DNA of 21,875 nucleotides from a virus: IMG/VR virus record IMGVR_UViG_3300028364_000164, positions 1 through 21,875 of that record; one strand, given 5' to 3'. The position numbers were made by a program, and so were the translations under genes. This document shows, one piece after another, positions 1 through 5,722 of this stretch (position 1 is the stretch's first letter; every line of letters begins with the position of its first letter). Under the pieces are notes generated by a model. It saw nothing but the letters and a program-made list of their open reading frames with translations. It had not been told where the DNA came from and did no database searches.

Positions 1-36
1 TTCAACACTTAAATATAAGAATAAAAATTGGGATTA
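1..36 (-). promoter_or_regulatory. Promoter repeat copy 1 (truncated, lacks -33 box)
   Basis: This is a partial copy of the phage promoter repeat, reading leftward out of the window. The -7 element TATATTT (complement of 11-17) and the spacer up to about 36 match the other copies, most closely the one at 12908. After 36 the match stops. The position where the other copies carry TTG reads AGC here, so the -33 box is missing. The break coincides with the proposed left end of the cassette array. Confidence 0.6.
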
Positions 37-56
37 GCTACTTCATAGCTTTTTTT

Positions 57-153
57 TTAACATGGCCCATTTGCTTTACAATAGGTTCCAAGATCGCCAT
101 AGTGAAGCGTAAATTGCCATCCCTTTGGTATAGTTAATTTCTATTGTTTTTAA
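57..153 (-). pseudogene. Probable decayed small ORF downstream of the methyltransferase
   Basis: The minus strand between the methyltransferase stop and the array edge carries no intact start-to-stop gene of note. One frame, though, reads as natural protein sequence: IPKGWQFTLHYGDLGTYC, continuing KANGPC and a stop at 57-59. Just upstream, a neighbouring frame reads LKTIEIN. Removing a single T would join them as LKTIEINIPKGWQF. The codon where ATG would be expected (151-153) is TTA. I read this as a roughly 31-residue peptide gene damaged by a one-base insertion and loss of its start. It could also be chance. Its family is not recognised. Confidence 0.3.
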
Positions 154-228
154 ATTTCGATTTTTAAGAAAGTGGATATACCCATTGTTGATATAAACGT
201 GTTATGTGTAAGTGTTTTGTTCATCATT

Positions 229-1338
229 CTAATCAGCTTTATTCTGTTCATCCGTAAAAGAAAAAAGCCCACGCTCTTCAACTTTTTCAAAGTTGTTGGG
301 GTTTGGTTCAGTTCCTTTTATTCGGTTTACTGCTATATTAAAATACTTATCGTCTTTTTCAATACCAATAAAATTACGGTTGGTGTTCTTACAAGCTACA
401 CCAGTGCTTCCGCTGCCCATTGTTGCATCAAGTACGGTCATTCCTTCATTGGAGTAGGTTTTTATCAAATACTCCATTAAGGCTATTGGTTTTGCTGTTG
501 GGTGTAGTTTTTCTTTATCGTAACCAAATTTTAATATGCTCTTTGGGTATCTGTCTCCATTACTTTCTGTAACATAACCCTCATTGCCTCCACCAAAAGC
601 ATCTCCCATTTTACCAGCCTTTAAAGTGTAAGGTTTCCCTGCTGTCATTTGTGGGTTGTAAACCCTTGGGTACTTTTCATCAAATTTGCGTATGTGTTCA
701 ATTCTAAATGCCTTGTTTTCTAAATCCAAAACGCACCATTCAATAAAACCTGTCATTTTATCAATTCCAAACACTTTAATTAGTTCTAAGTACGTTTTTT
801 CGGTACATAACCCATATTGGGTACTGTCTATGTAAAATGTATGTTCAGCTCTTCTATGCTCTAATTTGGTGTTAATTTGCTTTAAATTCAAGCCTATGTA
901 TTCCATCACCTTTTTAAAATATTTCCTTTGCGGGTGCTCTCCTTTTGTGTCGTGCTTGGTTGGTTCGTTACTAAAAAGTAACACATCCTCAAAGTTCTTC
1001 AAAGGCATCTTATTAGCTAATAATGGGTTTCCGTTACTCCCTATTTTCTCCCATACCCATTGATGGCTAAAATTATCAATATTGCTACTTACTAACTTGC
1101 TTGTAAATGGTTGGCTTGCGGTTAATGCAATAAAACCACAAGGTCTTAGTATTCTATAAAACTCTTTCCACATTGGCTCAAATGGTATAATTGCGTCCCA
1201 ACTACATGCAGTTGTTCCGTATGGTAAATCGGTCAAAATAAAATCAACACTATTGCTTTCAATGTTCTGCATTTCTTCAAGGCATTCTCCTTTTATTAAA
1301 TCAAAAAAAAGCCCCCCTATTTTTTCTTTTACTATCAT
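229..1338 (-). CDS. N6-adenine/N4-cytosine DNA methyltransferase
   Basis: A 369-residue DNA methyltransferase of the N6/N4 (PF01555-like) type, expected to transfer a methyl group from S-adenosylmethionine to an exocyclic amino group in DNA. The catalytic motif is DLPYG at residues 37-41, a common variant of DPPY. It precedes the SAM-binding motif DATMGSGSTG near 304-313, which is the beta-class order. A HPTAKP segment precedes the SAM motif, as is usual in this family. A central insert of about 150 residues (near 100-250) may be the target-recognition region. No restriction endonuclease lies beside it, so it is probably an orphan enzyme for self-protection. It starts about 50 bp after attC1 in the direction of transcription and looks like the gene of the leftmost cassette. 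Target sequence unknown. Confidence 0.88.
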   Translation of the reverse strand: MIVKEKIGGLFFDLIKGECLEEMQNIESNSVDFILTDLPYGTTACSWDAIIPFEPMWKEFYRILRPCGFIALTASQPFTSKLVSSNIDNFSHQWVWEKIGSNGNPLLANKMPLKNFEDVLLFSNEPTKHDTKGEHPQRKYFKKVMEYIGLNLKQINTKLEHRRAEHTFYIDSTQYGLCTEKTYLELIKVFGIDKMTGFIEWCVLDLENKAFRIEHIRKFDEKYPRVYNPQMTAGKPYTLKAGKMGDAFGGGNEGYVTESNGDRYPKSILKFGYDKEKLHPTAKPIALMEYLIKTYSNEGMTVLDATMGSGSTGVACKNTNRNFIGIEKDDKYFNIAVNRIKGTEPNPNNFEKVEERGLFSFTDEQNKAD

Positions 1339-1377
1339 TCGTTTTTCAATTAAAGTTTGTACTAAATTATCCGCACC

Positions 1378-1447
1378 AGTCAGCTAACACGTAATATATT
1401 GCACCCTACGGGTCGCTACGCTGCACCATATTACCATCGTTACCTAC
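1378..1447. repeat. attC-like site 1
   Basis: This is the shortest site, about 70 bp. On the plus strand GCTAAC (1383-1388) and CGTTACC (1438-1444) are the outer boxes. The inner arms GTAATAT (1391-1397) and ATATTAC (1427-1433) form a perfect pair. A central stem-loop contains CTACGGGTCGCTACG. The length and layout are those of a classical short attC. The right end, TTACCTAC, is complementary to GTAGGTAA at 1888, the far end of the next unit. Confidence 0.7.
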
Positions 1448-1451
1448 AATA

Positions 1452-1844
1452 CTAATCTTCGTGCAAGTAATAAATATTTGGTGCTTCTGCTTCTTCGTAA
1501 GTAACAACTGCGTACATATCACGATAACCGCTACCTCCATCAATGTATGGTTTTATCCATTCCAGAAAAGCCTCTATTTCGCCTTCGTGATTTTTTATAT
1601 TGCTTCGGGTGCTTACAACCCAGTTGTCTCCAATATCATCTTTCCACATTTTGCTTACGGCACTATTTACGCCAAAGTAATAACTACCACCTCTAAACAA
1701 CCATTCACATCTTCCATCAGGAAGTGGAAAGTTAGCAGGCTTTTCTTCTATATCTCCTATCATATATTTCAAGGCTTCGATTACGTTTTTAGGTGTGTCT
1801 TGTTTTAAGCCAGCACCAAATATTAGTTCTGTGTACATTCCCAT
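1452..1844 (-). CDS. Cassette A conserved hypothetical protein (MGMYTEL-type)
   Basis: A soluble protein of 130 residues with no signal peptide or membrane segment. Visible landmarks are the N-terminus MGMYTELIFGAGL, a tryptophan- and glycine-rich stretch CEWLFRGGSYYFG (near 46-58), and a C-terminal part ending MYAVVTYEEAEAP..YYLHED. It resembles conserved hypotheticals I associate with phages and mobile elements, but I know no function. The frame stays open upstream to a TTG at 1898, but that would translate through the outer box of attC2. ATG 1844 follows an A-rich leader and is preferred. The gene ends five bases from the attC1 edge, as expected of a cassette gene. No promoter was seen within the cassette. 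Confidence 0.8.
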   Translation of the reverse strand: MGMYTELIFGAGLKQDTPKNVIEALKYMIGDIEEKPANFPLPDGRCEWLFRGGSYYFGVNSAVSKMWKDDIGDNWVVSTRSNIKNHEGEIEAFLEWIKPYIDGGSGYRDMYAVVTYEEAEAPNIYYLHED

Positions 1845-1887
1845 AATTTCTGTTTTTAATTTAAGTTTTTGCTTATTTTCCCGTACA

Positions 1888-2022
1888 GTAGGTAACAACG
1901 TGTATAGTCTATTGCTACTTACTGCTTTTTCAAAGGTTTATTAATATTTATTTTGTTCTGTTTTTATTCTAAATTTTGTGTTTATTTATACGCAACATAC
2001 CATACACAATACGTTATAAACC
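1888..2022. repeat. attC-like site 2
   Basis: The outer boxes on the plus strand are GTAGGTAAC (1888-1896) and CGTTATAAACC (2012-2022). The inner arms are GTGTATAG on the left and CCATACAC on the right, with a further paired TTGC/GCAA. The central spacer is long and AT-rich. The left box pairs with the start of cassette A (1440-1447) and the right box with the far end of cassette B (2201-2209). Confidence 0.7.
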
Positions 2023-2193
2023 ATTTGACTTGCACTTCTCTTTTCCTGTACCATTACAAGCACCGCATTTTGGGCTTCCGTTATGGTCATAATAACCACT
2101 TCCATTACAAGCACCACAAGGTCTATCTTTCCTTCCTTTTTCATATTTCTCAAAATGCTCTTTTCTCTTTTGTTTTCTTTCGTGAAAATCCAT
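2014..2193 (-). CDS. Cassette B mini-protein with DnaJ-type zinc motifs
   Basis: A 59-residue protein. The first 24 residues are charged and probably helical (MDFHERKQKRKEHFEKYEKG). They are followed by two CxxCxGxG repeats, CGACNGSG and CGACNGTG, about 17 residues apart. These are the zinc-binding motifs of the DnaJ cysteine-rich domain, and two motifs together can hold one zinc ion. There is no J domain or substrate-binding domain, so this is not a full DnaJ. Such free-standing modules may act as small chaperone-like or RNA/protein-binding factors, which is inference. The stop codon lies inside the outer box of attC2 (GGTTTATAA), a typical arrangement for a cassette gene. ATG 2193 lies just after attC3. 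Confidence 0.75.
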   Translation of the reverse strand: MDFHERKQKRKEHFEKYEKGRKDRPCGACNGSGYYDHNGSPKCGACNGTGKEKCKSNGL

Positions 2194-2200
2194 AATAAAC

Positions 2201-2300
2201 GGTTTATAACAATGTGTATAAAAAATAGCCTAATTAAGTTTTGTAATAATTCCGAACGCCTGTGTATGGGCTACTTTTCATACACAAGCCGTTAGCCACC
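2201..2300. repeat. attC-like site 3
   Basis: The outer boxes are GGTTTATAAC (2201-2210) and GTTAGCCACC (2291-2300). The inner arms GTGTATAAAAAATAGCC (left) and GGCTACTTTTCATACAC (right) pair over 17 positions with two A/C mismatches on the plus strand. Those become G/T wobbles on the minus strand, so the minus strand folds better. Confidence 0.75.
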
Positions 2301-2302
2301 AT

Positions 2303-2494
2303 TTAAGGAAGCTCGGTTATTACATAGTTTATATTCATATTTATTTCTGTTTCAATTTGGAATTTATATCCATTAAACTCATAAATCTTTTGGTCTTTTA
2401 TTTTTTCAAGGCTATATTTCTGCAACAACTCATAAATCTGCGAAAGAGATATGTTATTCACATTTGCTTTTATATTCAAGTTTATTGTCATCAT
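2303..2494 (-). CDS. Cassette C small hypothetical protein
   Basis: A 63-residue soluble protein, not recognised. It starts MMTINLNIKANVN. A probable helix follows (SLSQIYELLQKYSLEKIK), then a beta-like segment YEFNGYKFQIETEINMNINY. The pattern suggests a small alpha/beta fold. It sits alone between attC3 and attC4. The stop is at the very edge of attC3, and the start (ATG 2494, or the next ATG at 2491) is about ten bases from attC4. No promoter is visible. Its placement as the only gene of its cassette is the main support for calling it real. Confidence 0.6.
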   Translation of the reverse strand: MMTINLNIKANVNNISLSQIYELLQKYSLEKIKDQKIYEFNGYKFQIETEINMNINYVITELP

Positions 2495-2504
2495 AATGAA
2501 AAAC

Positions 2505-2633
2505 GGTGGCTAACAATATATATAGCAAATAGCCTTATTAGCCATTTTAGAAACTATCTGCTTGTTTATAATTTATCTACTTTTCACTTAATTCTGTGAT
2601 AGGCTACTTGCCATATACTAAACGTTGTGTGTA
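2505..2633. repeat. attC-like site 4
   Basis: The outer boxes are GGTGGCTAAC (2505-2514) and CGTTGTGTGTA (2623-2633). The inner arms ATATATAGCAAATAGCC and GGCTACTTGCCATATAC pair over 17 positions, with A/C mismatches on the plus strand that are G/T wobbles on the minus strand. The middle, about 60 bp, is AT-rich. Confidence 0.75.
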
Positions 2634-2636
2634 ATA

Positions 2637-2810
2637 CTACTTATCTCGCCAAGTCCATCCTAAACACCATTTGCAAAACAGTCGGTTTATTAACTTTGGT
2701 TTTTTTGTGAAATTAAATTCAATCGTATTTACTTTTGTCCCTGTAATTTCGTAACTACCTACAACTTTAGGTGTTTCAATTTGATTTAATGTAAATGTGT
2801 TATTTTCCAT
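2637..2810 (-). CDS. Cassette D small hypothetical protein
   Basis: A 57-residue protein, not recognised. It begins MENNTFTLNQIETPKVV and has a beta-rich middle (GSYEITGTKVNTIEFNF). The basic, aromatic and cysteine-containing C-terminus is LINRLFCKWCLGWTWRDK, with a CxxC pair. The tryptophan-rich tail could be a membrane-touching or protein-binding element, which is speculative. It is the only open frame of note between attC4 and attC5. Its stop lies four bases from the outer box of attC4, and it starts about 30 bp after attC5, as in the other cassettes. It is too short for many gene callers. Confidence 0.6.
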   Translation of the reverse strand: MENNTFTLNQIETPKVVGSYEITGTKVNTIEFNFTKKPKLINRLFCKWCLGWTWRDK

Positions 2811-2841
2811 TTTAATTAAGTTTGTGCTAAACCAATCGTAC

Positions 2842-2944
2842 TACACACAACAATGTATATAGTTTATAAGCCTAATTAATATTCGTTTTTAATTTGTAAA
2901 TTTCTGCCATGGCTTACAAAACCATATACTAAACGTTATGTGCA
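2842..2944. repeat. attC-like site 5
   Basis: The outer boxes are TACACACAAC (2842-2851) and GTTATGTGCA (2935-2944). The inner arms GTATATAGTTTATAAGCC and GGCTTACAAAACCATATAC pair with one extra base on the right arm and A/C positions that become G/T on the minus strand. Confidence 0.75.
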
Positions 2945-2951
2945 ATCATAA

Positions 2952-2990
2952 AAAGCACCGTACAAGTAATTGAAAGAGGTACGGTGCTTT
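2952..2990 (-). terminator. Rho-independent terminator inside cassette E
   Basis: A perfect 12 bp stem (2952-2963 with 2979-2990; core AAAGCACCGTAC) and a 15 nt loop lie just after the cassette E gene on the minus strand. The stem ends in a U-rich run (CUUUUUAU). It should stop leftward transcription from the phage backbone before cassettes D to A. Confidence 0.75.
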
Positions 2991-2994
2991 GCAT

Positions 2995-3498
2995 CTAAAA
3001 AGGTAAATCTTCCTCGTTAGACTTTTCAAATCCACTTTCTTTCATACTTAATTTATCTTCAAAGAATTTTTTATACTCCATAATTTTTTCGTCTGCCAAA
3101 TATTTATACCATCCTTGTTTATTATATAATTGGTATTTATCGAAATCAAAGCCATTTTCTAATCGCTTTCTTAACCAAGAAATATCTTTAAATGAAGCAC
3201 CACAACAATAAGATTTACCAACTTTCAATTTTGAATTGTATCGAAATACTCTTCTTCCTTTTTCACCACAAAATGGACACTCTTTTGAAATGTAAATCTT
3301 ATGATTATTATTGCATCTGACTAAATTTACCTTTTTTGAAAGAACATCAATAAAAGACTGCACATAACAACACCTACCCAAAAGAGGGGGTTTAGTGGTT
3401 AATTGAGCCTTAGTGCTTCGGTTAATGTTCATTTTTATATTCAAAATTTGTGCTTCGTAATCTCCTCCTTCGGGTATCTGCAATCTGTTACCTGCCAT
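2995..3498 (-). CDS. Cassette E zinc-ribbon protein with SSB-like acidic C-terminus
   Basis: A cysteine cluster CPFCGEKG (residues 74-81) and YCCGASF (97-103), with C62 upstream, looks like a zinc ribbon, loosely recalling primase-type zinc fingers. The protein ends NEEDLPF, very like the acidic tip (DDDIPF/DDLPF type) by which bacterial single-stranded DNA-binding proteins recruit repair and replication proteins. There is no OB fold, so it is not an SSB. The frame is open to ATG 3498 (167 residues), but residues 1-45 are translated attC6 sequence. The ancestral cassette gene more likely began at GTG 3363 (MQSFIDVL) or ATG 3432. A strong terminator follows. A role in ssDNA metabolism or as a decoy for SSB partners is inference. 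Confidence 0.75.
   Translation of the reverse strand: MAGNRLQIPEGGDYEAQILNIKMNINRSTKAQLTTKPPLLGRCCYVQSFIDVLSKKVNLVRCNNNHKIYISKECPFCGEKGRRVFRYNSKLKVGKSYCCGASFKDISWLRKRLENGFDFDKYQLYNKQGWYKYLADEKIMEYKKFFEDKLSMKESGFEKSNEEDLPF
3359..3496. repeat. attC-like site 6
   Basis: The outer boxes are TGCACATAAC (3359-3368) and GTTACCTGCC (3487-3496). The inner pairing TACCCAAAAGAGG with CCTCCTTCGGGTA is weaker than in the other sites but again shows A/C positions that are G/T on the minus strand. The site overlaps the 5' part of the cassette E open frame. Confidence 0.6.
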
Positions 3499-3940
3499 TT
3501 AAGACAGAGCGTATATCCCAAACATTTTCCAATGGAATTTCTTTCTGTTGTATAATTCCATTCCTTGTAAATAATATTTCATTTTCTAATTCTTGAAATT
3601 TATTCACTTCAAATTGAAATAGTTTAAATCCATTATTCATCAAATTAATTGCATCCATTGGAGTAAACCATTCATTCATATTCTCAATTGATTTTCCAGC
3701 ACTATTCCAAATATCACCGTCTTTTCTATGTAGTTCAAGATTTAAAGGCATTGGAAAATCTTTAGCTATTCCATTTGGGCAAAGAATATGAATGCTTTTA
3801 CGAAAGACACCGTTGTGGTCATACCACATACCACCCTTTTCTTCTGGCTTTTCGATTCTAAATATAGTTCTAGAAGAAACGGCAGGTAACAATGTATATA
3901 CGTCAGTTGCTTTGCTATTTTCAATCGTTTGTGATTTCAT
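3488..3940 (-). CDS. Cassette F conserved hypothetical protein
   Basis: The frame is 150 residues long from ATG 3940. The domain-like part begins at about residue 24 (SRTIFRIEKPEEKGGMWYD) and runs through a hydrophilic middle to NEWFTPMDAINLMNNGFKLF. The pattern RIEK..GMW..NG, WF and a late NGF resembles small hypotheticals I associate with phages and mobile elements. I know no function. Residues 1-19 are encoded by attC7, so translation from ATG 3940 would be a fusion across the recombination point. A TTG at 3892 is the likelier start of the original cassette gene. The TAA stop lies inside the outer box of attC6 (GGCAGGTAA). Confidence 0.72.
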   Translation of the reverse strand: MKSQTIENSKATDVYTLLPAVSSRTIFRIEKPEEKGGMWYDHNGVFRKSIHILCPNGIAKDFPMPLNLELHRKDGDIWNSAGKSIENMNEWFTPMDAINLMNNGFKLFQFEVNKFQELENEILFTRNGIIQQKEIPLENVWDIRSVLNGR

Positions 3941-4015
3941 TTTATTTCAGTATTTTAAGTTAAGTGGTTGCTTTTAAGCGAGAGCAACCGAACGCATATA
4001 CCAAGCGTTACCTGC
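3881..4015. repeat. attC-like site 7 (right edge of array)
   Basis: The outer boxes are GGCAGGTAAC (3881-3890) and GTTACCTGC (4007-4015). The inner arms GTATATACGTCAGTTGCT and AGCAACCGAACGCATATAC pair well, with one extra base on the right arm. The flanks AACAAT and CCAAGCGTTA match classical attC consensus features. Phage sequence starts directly to the right, at the 3' end of the D12 methyltransferase gene. Confidence 0.75.
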
Positions 4016-4034
4016 AAGTGCTACGACTGTGCAT

Positions 4035-4757
4035 TTAATCAACATTTGTAGGAGGAAATTTAAAAAGTTTTTCAACCGCTTTGTGAGTAGCTCCATCTCT
4101 TTGGCTTGCAAAATTTGTTTTTATCTCTCCTTCCCAAAGACAAATAAAATCATCAGGTGCTTTGTATTCACTTATAAATACAACATTCTTTTTACTCATA
4201 TCTCTACACCATTGCCAAAATTTAGAATGGTCAAAAGAACCAGTTTTATAAGATGTTGTTCCTTCGTATGGTGGGTCACAATAAATTAAACAATTTTCAA
4301 AGTCTGAATATTCATCATAACTTCCATTGATTAATTTTACACCTTGCAAGTTTGGGTTTTGTTTTTGTGCATTTCGTTTTCCATAACCAATAAAAGTTGT
4401 TTCATCACTTCCTTTTTCCCTTGCATATCCGTTGTCAAATTTACCACCAAATGAAGCTACAAATCTAAGCCAACTATTTATTGGTTCAGGCTCACTTCCT
4501 TTTAGTTGCTTGTATTCATCTACAGTTAATCTGTTTGGTAATTTATCAACTAAATCTCTTATCGCAATCAAAGCCTCAACAGCGTGTGCGTTATAGTCAA
4601 TCCCAATTCTTTGAAAATTGTTTGGAACTTTATCTATCATATTCGCACCACCAACAAAAGGTTCAACCCAAGTAGTTATTCCTTTTTCATTTGCTTCTCT
4701 AAGCATAATCGGTAAAACAAACTTTGCTATCCGATTTTTACTTCCCATATATTTCAT
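4035..4757 (-). CDS. D12-class DNA adenine methyltransferase (Dam-like) 1
   Basis: A 240-residue protein with the D12/Dam order of motifs: MGSKNRIAKFVLPIM at the N-terminus, the SAM-binding FVGGAN at residues 34-39, and catalytic DPPY at 161-164 within LIYCDPPYEGTT. It should methylate N6 of adenine, possibly in GATC as for classical Dam, though the target cannot be read from the sequence. The gene overlaps the upstream HAD phosphatase by four bases (ATGA), so it belongs to the phage operon. Its stop is 20 bp from attC7. It is clearly a paralogue of the enzyme at 5760-6443; the segments around FVEPF.G.AN and YCDPPY..TT.YK.G.FD match. No endonuclease partner is visible. Likely roles are protection from host restriction or timing of replication or packaging. 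Confidence 0.92.
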   Translation of the reverse strand: MKYMGSKNRIAKFVLPIMLREANEKGITTWVEPFVGGANMIDKVPNNFQRIGIDYNAHAVEALIAIRDLVDKLPNRLTVDEYKQLKGSEPEPINSWLRFVASFGGKFDNGYAREKGSDETTFIGYGKRNAQKQNPNLQGVKLINGSYDEYSDFENCLIYCDPPYEGTTSYKTGSFDHSKFWQWCRDMSKKNVVFISEYKAPDDFICLWEGEIKTNFASQRDGATHKAVEKLFKFPPTNVD

Positions 4758-5197
4758 ACTAAAATATTTTGGTGCCTTAAAATTTCTTCAACTTGTTCCC
4801 AATCAACGTACGGTCTTTCAGAGAAGGAAGGAACCAATCTTAATGGGCATCCCAGTGCAGCATCATCAATGTAAATTTGGGCATAAGCCTTTGGACTTGT
4901 AGTCCAACTATGTTGTGTTGGATTGGTTTGCACTCCGTACAGCGGTATTTCATTTTTTTTGAACCAATTGAGAGCATCAGTTAAATAAGCACCACTTTTC
5001 AAATGAAGTTCGTTATCTTCTCCAGTTGGATTCACCACATCCGAACGCATGGTGAACAGAATTAATTTGTGGCCATTTTTGACCAATTTTTTTAATACGT
5101 GAACGGCTCCTATTTCTTTCCCAACAAAAGGGAATTCATGAGTTACGCATGTGCCATCAAAATCCACGGCAATTGTAATCGGAGTTATGGTTTTCAT
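4754..5197 (-). CDS. HAD-superfamily phosphatase
   Basis: A 147-residue haloacid dehalogenase-like hydrolase without a large cap. Motif I is VDFDGT (catalytic D12 and general acid D14), motif II is LFTMRS (T49), the motif III lysine is likely K103 (SPKAY), and motif IV is YIDDAALG (D111, D112). Proteins of this size and layout hydrolyse small phosphate esters and are frequent in phages of Bacteroidetes. The substrate is unknown; nucleotide or polynucleotide-end processing are possibilities. It overlaps the following methyltransferase by ATGA and lies about 20 bp after a small unknown gene, all in one leftward operon that probably starts at the diverged promoter before 5705. Confidence 0.85.
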   Translation of the reverse strand: MKTITPITIAVDFDGTCVTHEFPFVGKEIGAVHVLKKLVKNGHKLILFTMRSDVVNPTGEDNELHLKSGAYLTDALNWFKKNEIPLYGVQTNPTQHSWTTSPKAYAQIYIDDAALGCPLRLVPSFSERPYVDWEQVEEILRHQNILV

Positions 5198-5217
5198 TAT
5201 TAATGTTTTGGTTTTAA

Positions 5218-5433
5218 CTAAGAATGACTTTTAAAGCGCATAATGGAAAAACATTCATCAATTATTTCATCAAGTCCAATAATTTTACCACATAACTCAA
5301 ACTCATTAACCTGTGACAATCTTAAAGAATTTACTAATAATAAAATCATTGAGTCGGTTGTTCTAATGTTTTTTAAAACCATTTGAGTTGCTAAATAGCC
5401 TGTTAATTGCCGAACTGTATTGTACTTTTTCAT
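5218..5433 (-). CDS. Small hypothetical protein, 71 residues
   Basis: Not recognised. A probably all-helical, soluble protein (MKKYNTVRQLTGYLATQMVL at the start, then two leucine-rich stretches and a cysteine-containing C-terminal part). There are no zinc pairs or membrane segments. The start ATG overlaps the stop of the upstream gene by ATGA (5430-5433), which supports both genes and this start. It is co-transcribed with the HAD phosphatase and D12 methyltransferase 1. Confidence 0.65.
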   Translation of the reverse strand: MKKYNTVRQLTGYLATQMVLKNIRTTDSMILLLVNSLRLSQVNEFELCGKIIGLDEIIDECFSIMRFKSHS

Positions 5434-5705
5434 TTATCTAAATTTTGCTTGAAATTAACTGCTAATCTTTTTCTGATTCCCCATTCCTTATCCCTTAAAC
5501 TAATATTTTCCTCTTGAATCAATCTTCGTCTTCTGTTTATGCTGTCACAAACAGAATAGTTCTCAGCTAAAAATCTGGCTTCGTCTGACTGCATACCAAA
5601 ATCTTTCAATGTTTCGAAAATTATGGCTTCAGGGTAATCGTCAGATTTCAGTAAATCAAGCGATTGAAACATTATTTTAGTGACTTCTTTTTTAAGATTT
5701 TTCAT
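5430..5705 (-). CDS. Small hypothetical protein, 91 residues
   Basis: Not recognised. It is a charged, mainly helical protein with a basic patch NRRRRLIQEE near residues 57-66, which could contact nucleic acid (inference). It is the first gene after the diverged promoter repeat at 5723-5759. Its ATG (5703-5705) is 18 nt from the leader motif GAGTTC, the same spacing as in the full-length repeats, which supports this start. The stop overlaps the next gene by ATGA. Confidence 0.7.
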   Translation of the reverse strand: MKNLKKEVTKIMFQSLDLLKSDDYPEAIIFETLKDFGMQSDEARFLAENYSVCDSINRRRRLIQEENISLRDKEWGIRKRLAVNFKQNLDK

Positions 5706-5722
5706 TTGGTTTACGATTTTTA

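Larger units (their letters stand above)
34..4015. mobile_element. Integron-like gene-cassette array without integrase
   Basis: Seven attC-like sites (1378-1447, 1888-2022, 2201-2300, 2505-2633, 2842-2944, 3359-3496, 3881-4015) separate seven units of about 280 to 1400 bp, mostly with one gene each. Each unit starts with a short sequence complementary to its other end: TTACCTAC/GTAGGTAA, TTATAAACC/GGTTTATAA, TTAGCCACC/GGTGGCTAA, TTGTGTGTA/TACACACAA, TTATGTGCA/TGCACATAA, TTACCTGCC/GGCAGGTAA. The leftmost unit pairs TTAGCTACT (34-42) with AGTCAGCTAA (1378-1387), with one gap. Such unit-specific pairing is expected when cassettes recombine at G^TT of attC. Several sites show the classical AACAA left and GCGTT right flanks. 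No integrase or attI was seen, so it is best described as an attC cluster lacking integrase. Both array edges border phage genes. The recombination history is inferred. Confidence 0.7.

Noticed and set aside
172-480. Plus-strand open frame of 102 codons
   Set aside because: It lies antisense to the methyltransferase 3' end, has a hydrophobic low-complexity product and no promoter or conserved motif. The minus-strand frame has clear methyltransferase motifs.
1453-2295. Several plus-strand open frames across cassettes A and B
   Set aside because: They are antisense shadows of the better supported cassette genes and read through the attC sites; their products look unnatural (Phe/Cys/His-rich).
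2201-2944. The palindromes as plain transcription terminators or REP elements
   Set aside because: They are 70-138 bp, AT-rich in the middle, without T-runs, and the outer boxes differ in a unit-specific complementary way that terminators or REP elements would not show.
34-4015. An integron integrase, attI site or toxin-antitoxin pair in the array
   Set aside because: No tyrosine-recombinase motifs appear in any frame of the window, and none of the cassette proteins resembles a known toxin or antitoxin.
4007-4757. D12 methyltransferase 1 as a cassette gene
   Set aside because: Its 3' end touches attC7, but its start overlaps the upstream phosphatase by ATGA and no matching cassette boundary lies upstream, so it belongs to the phage backbone.
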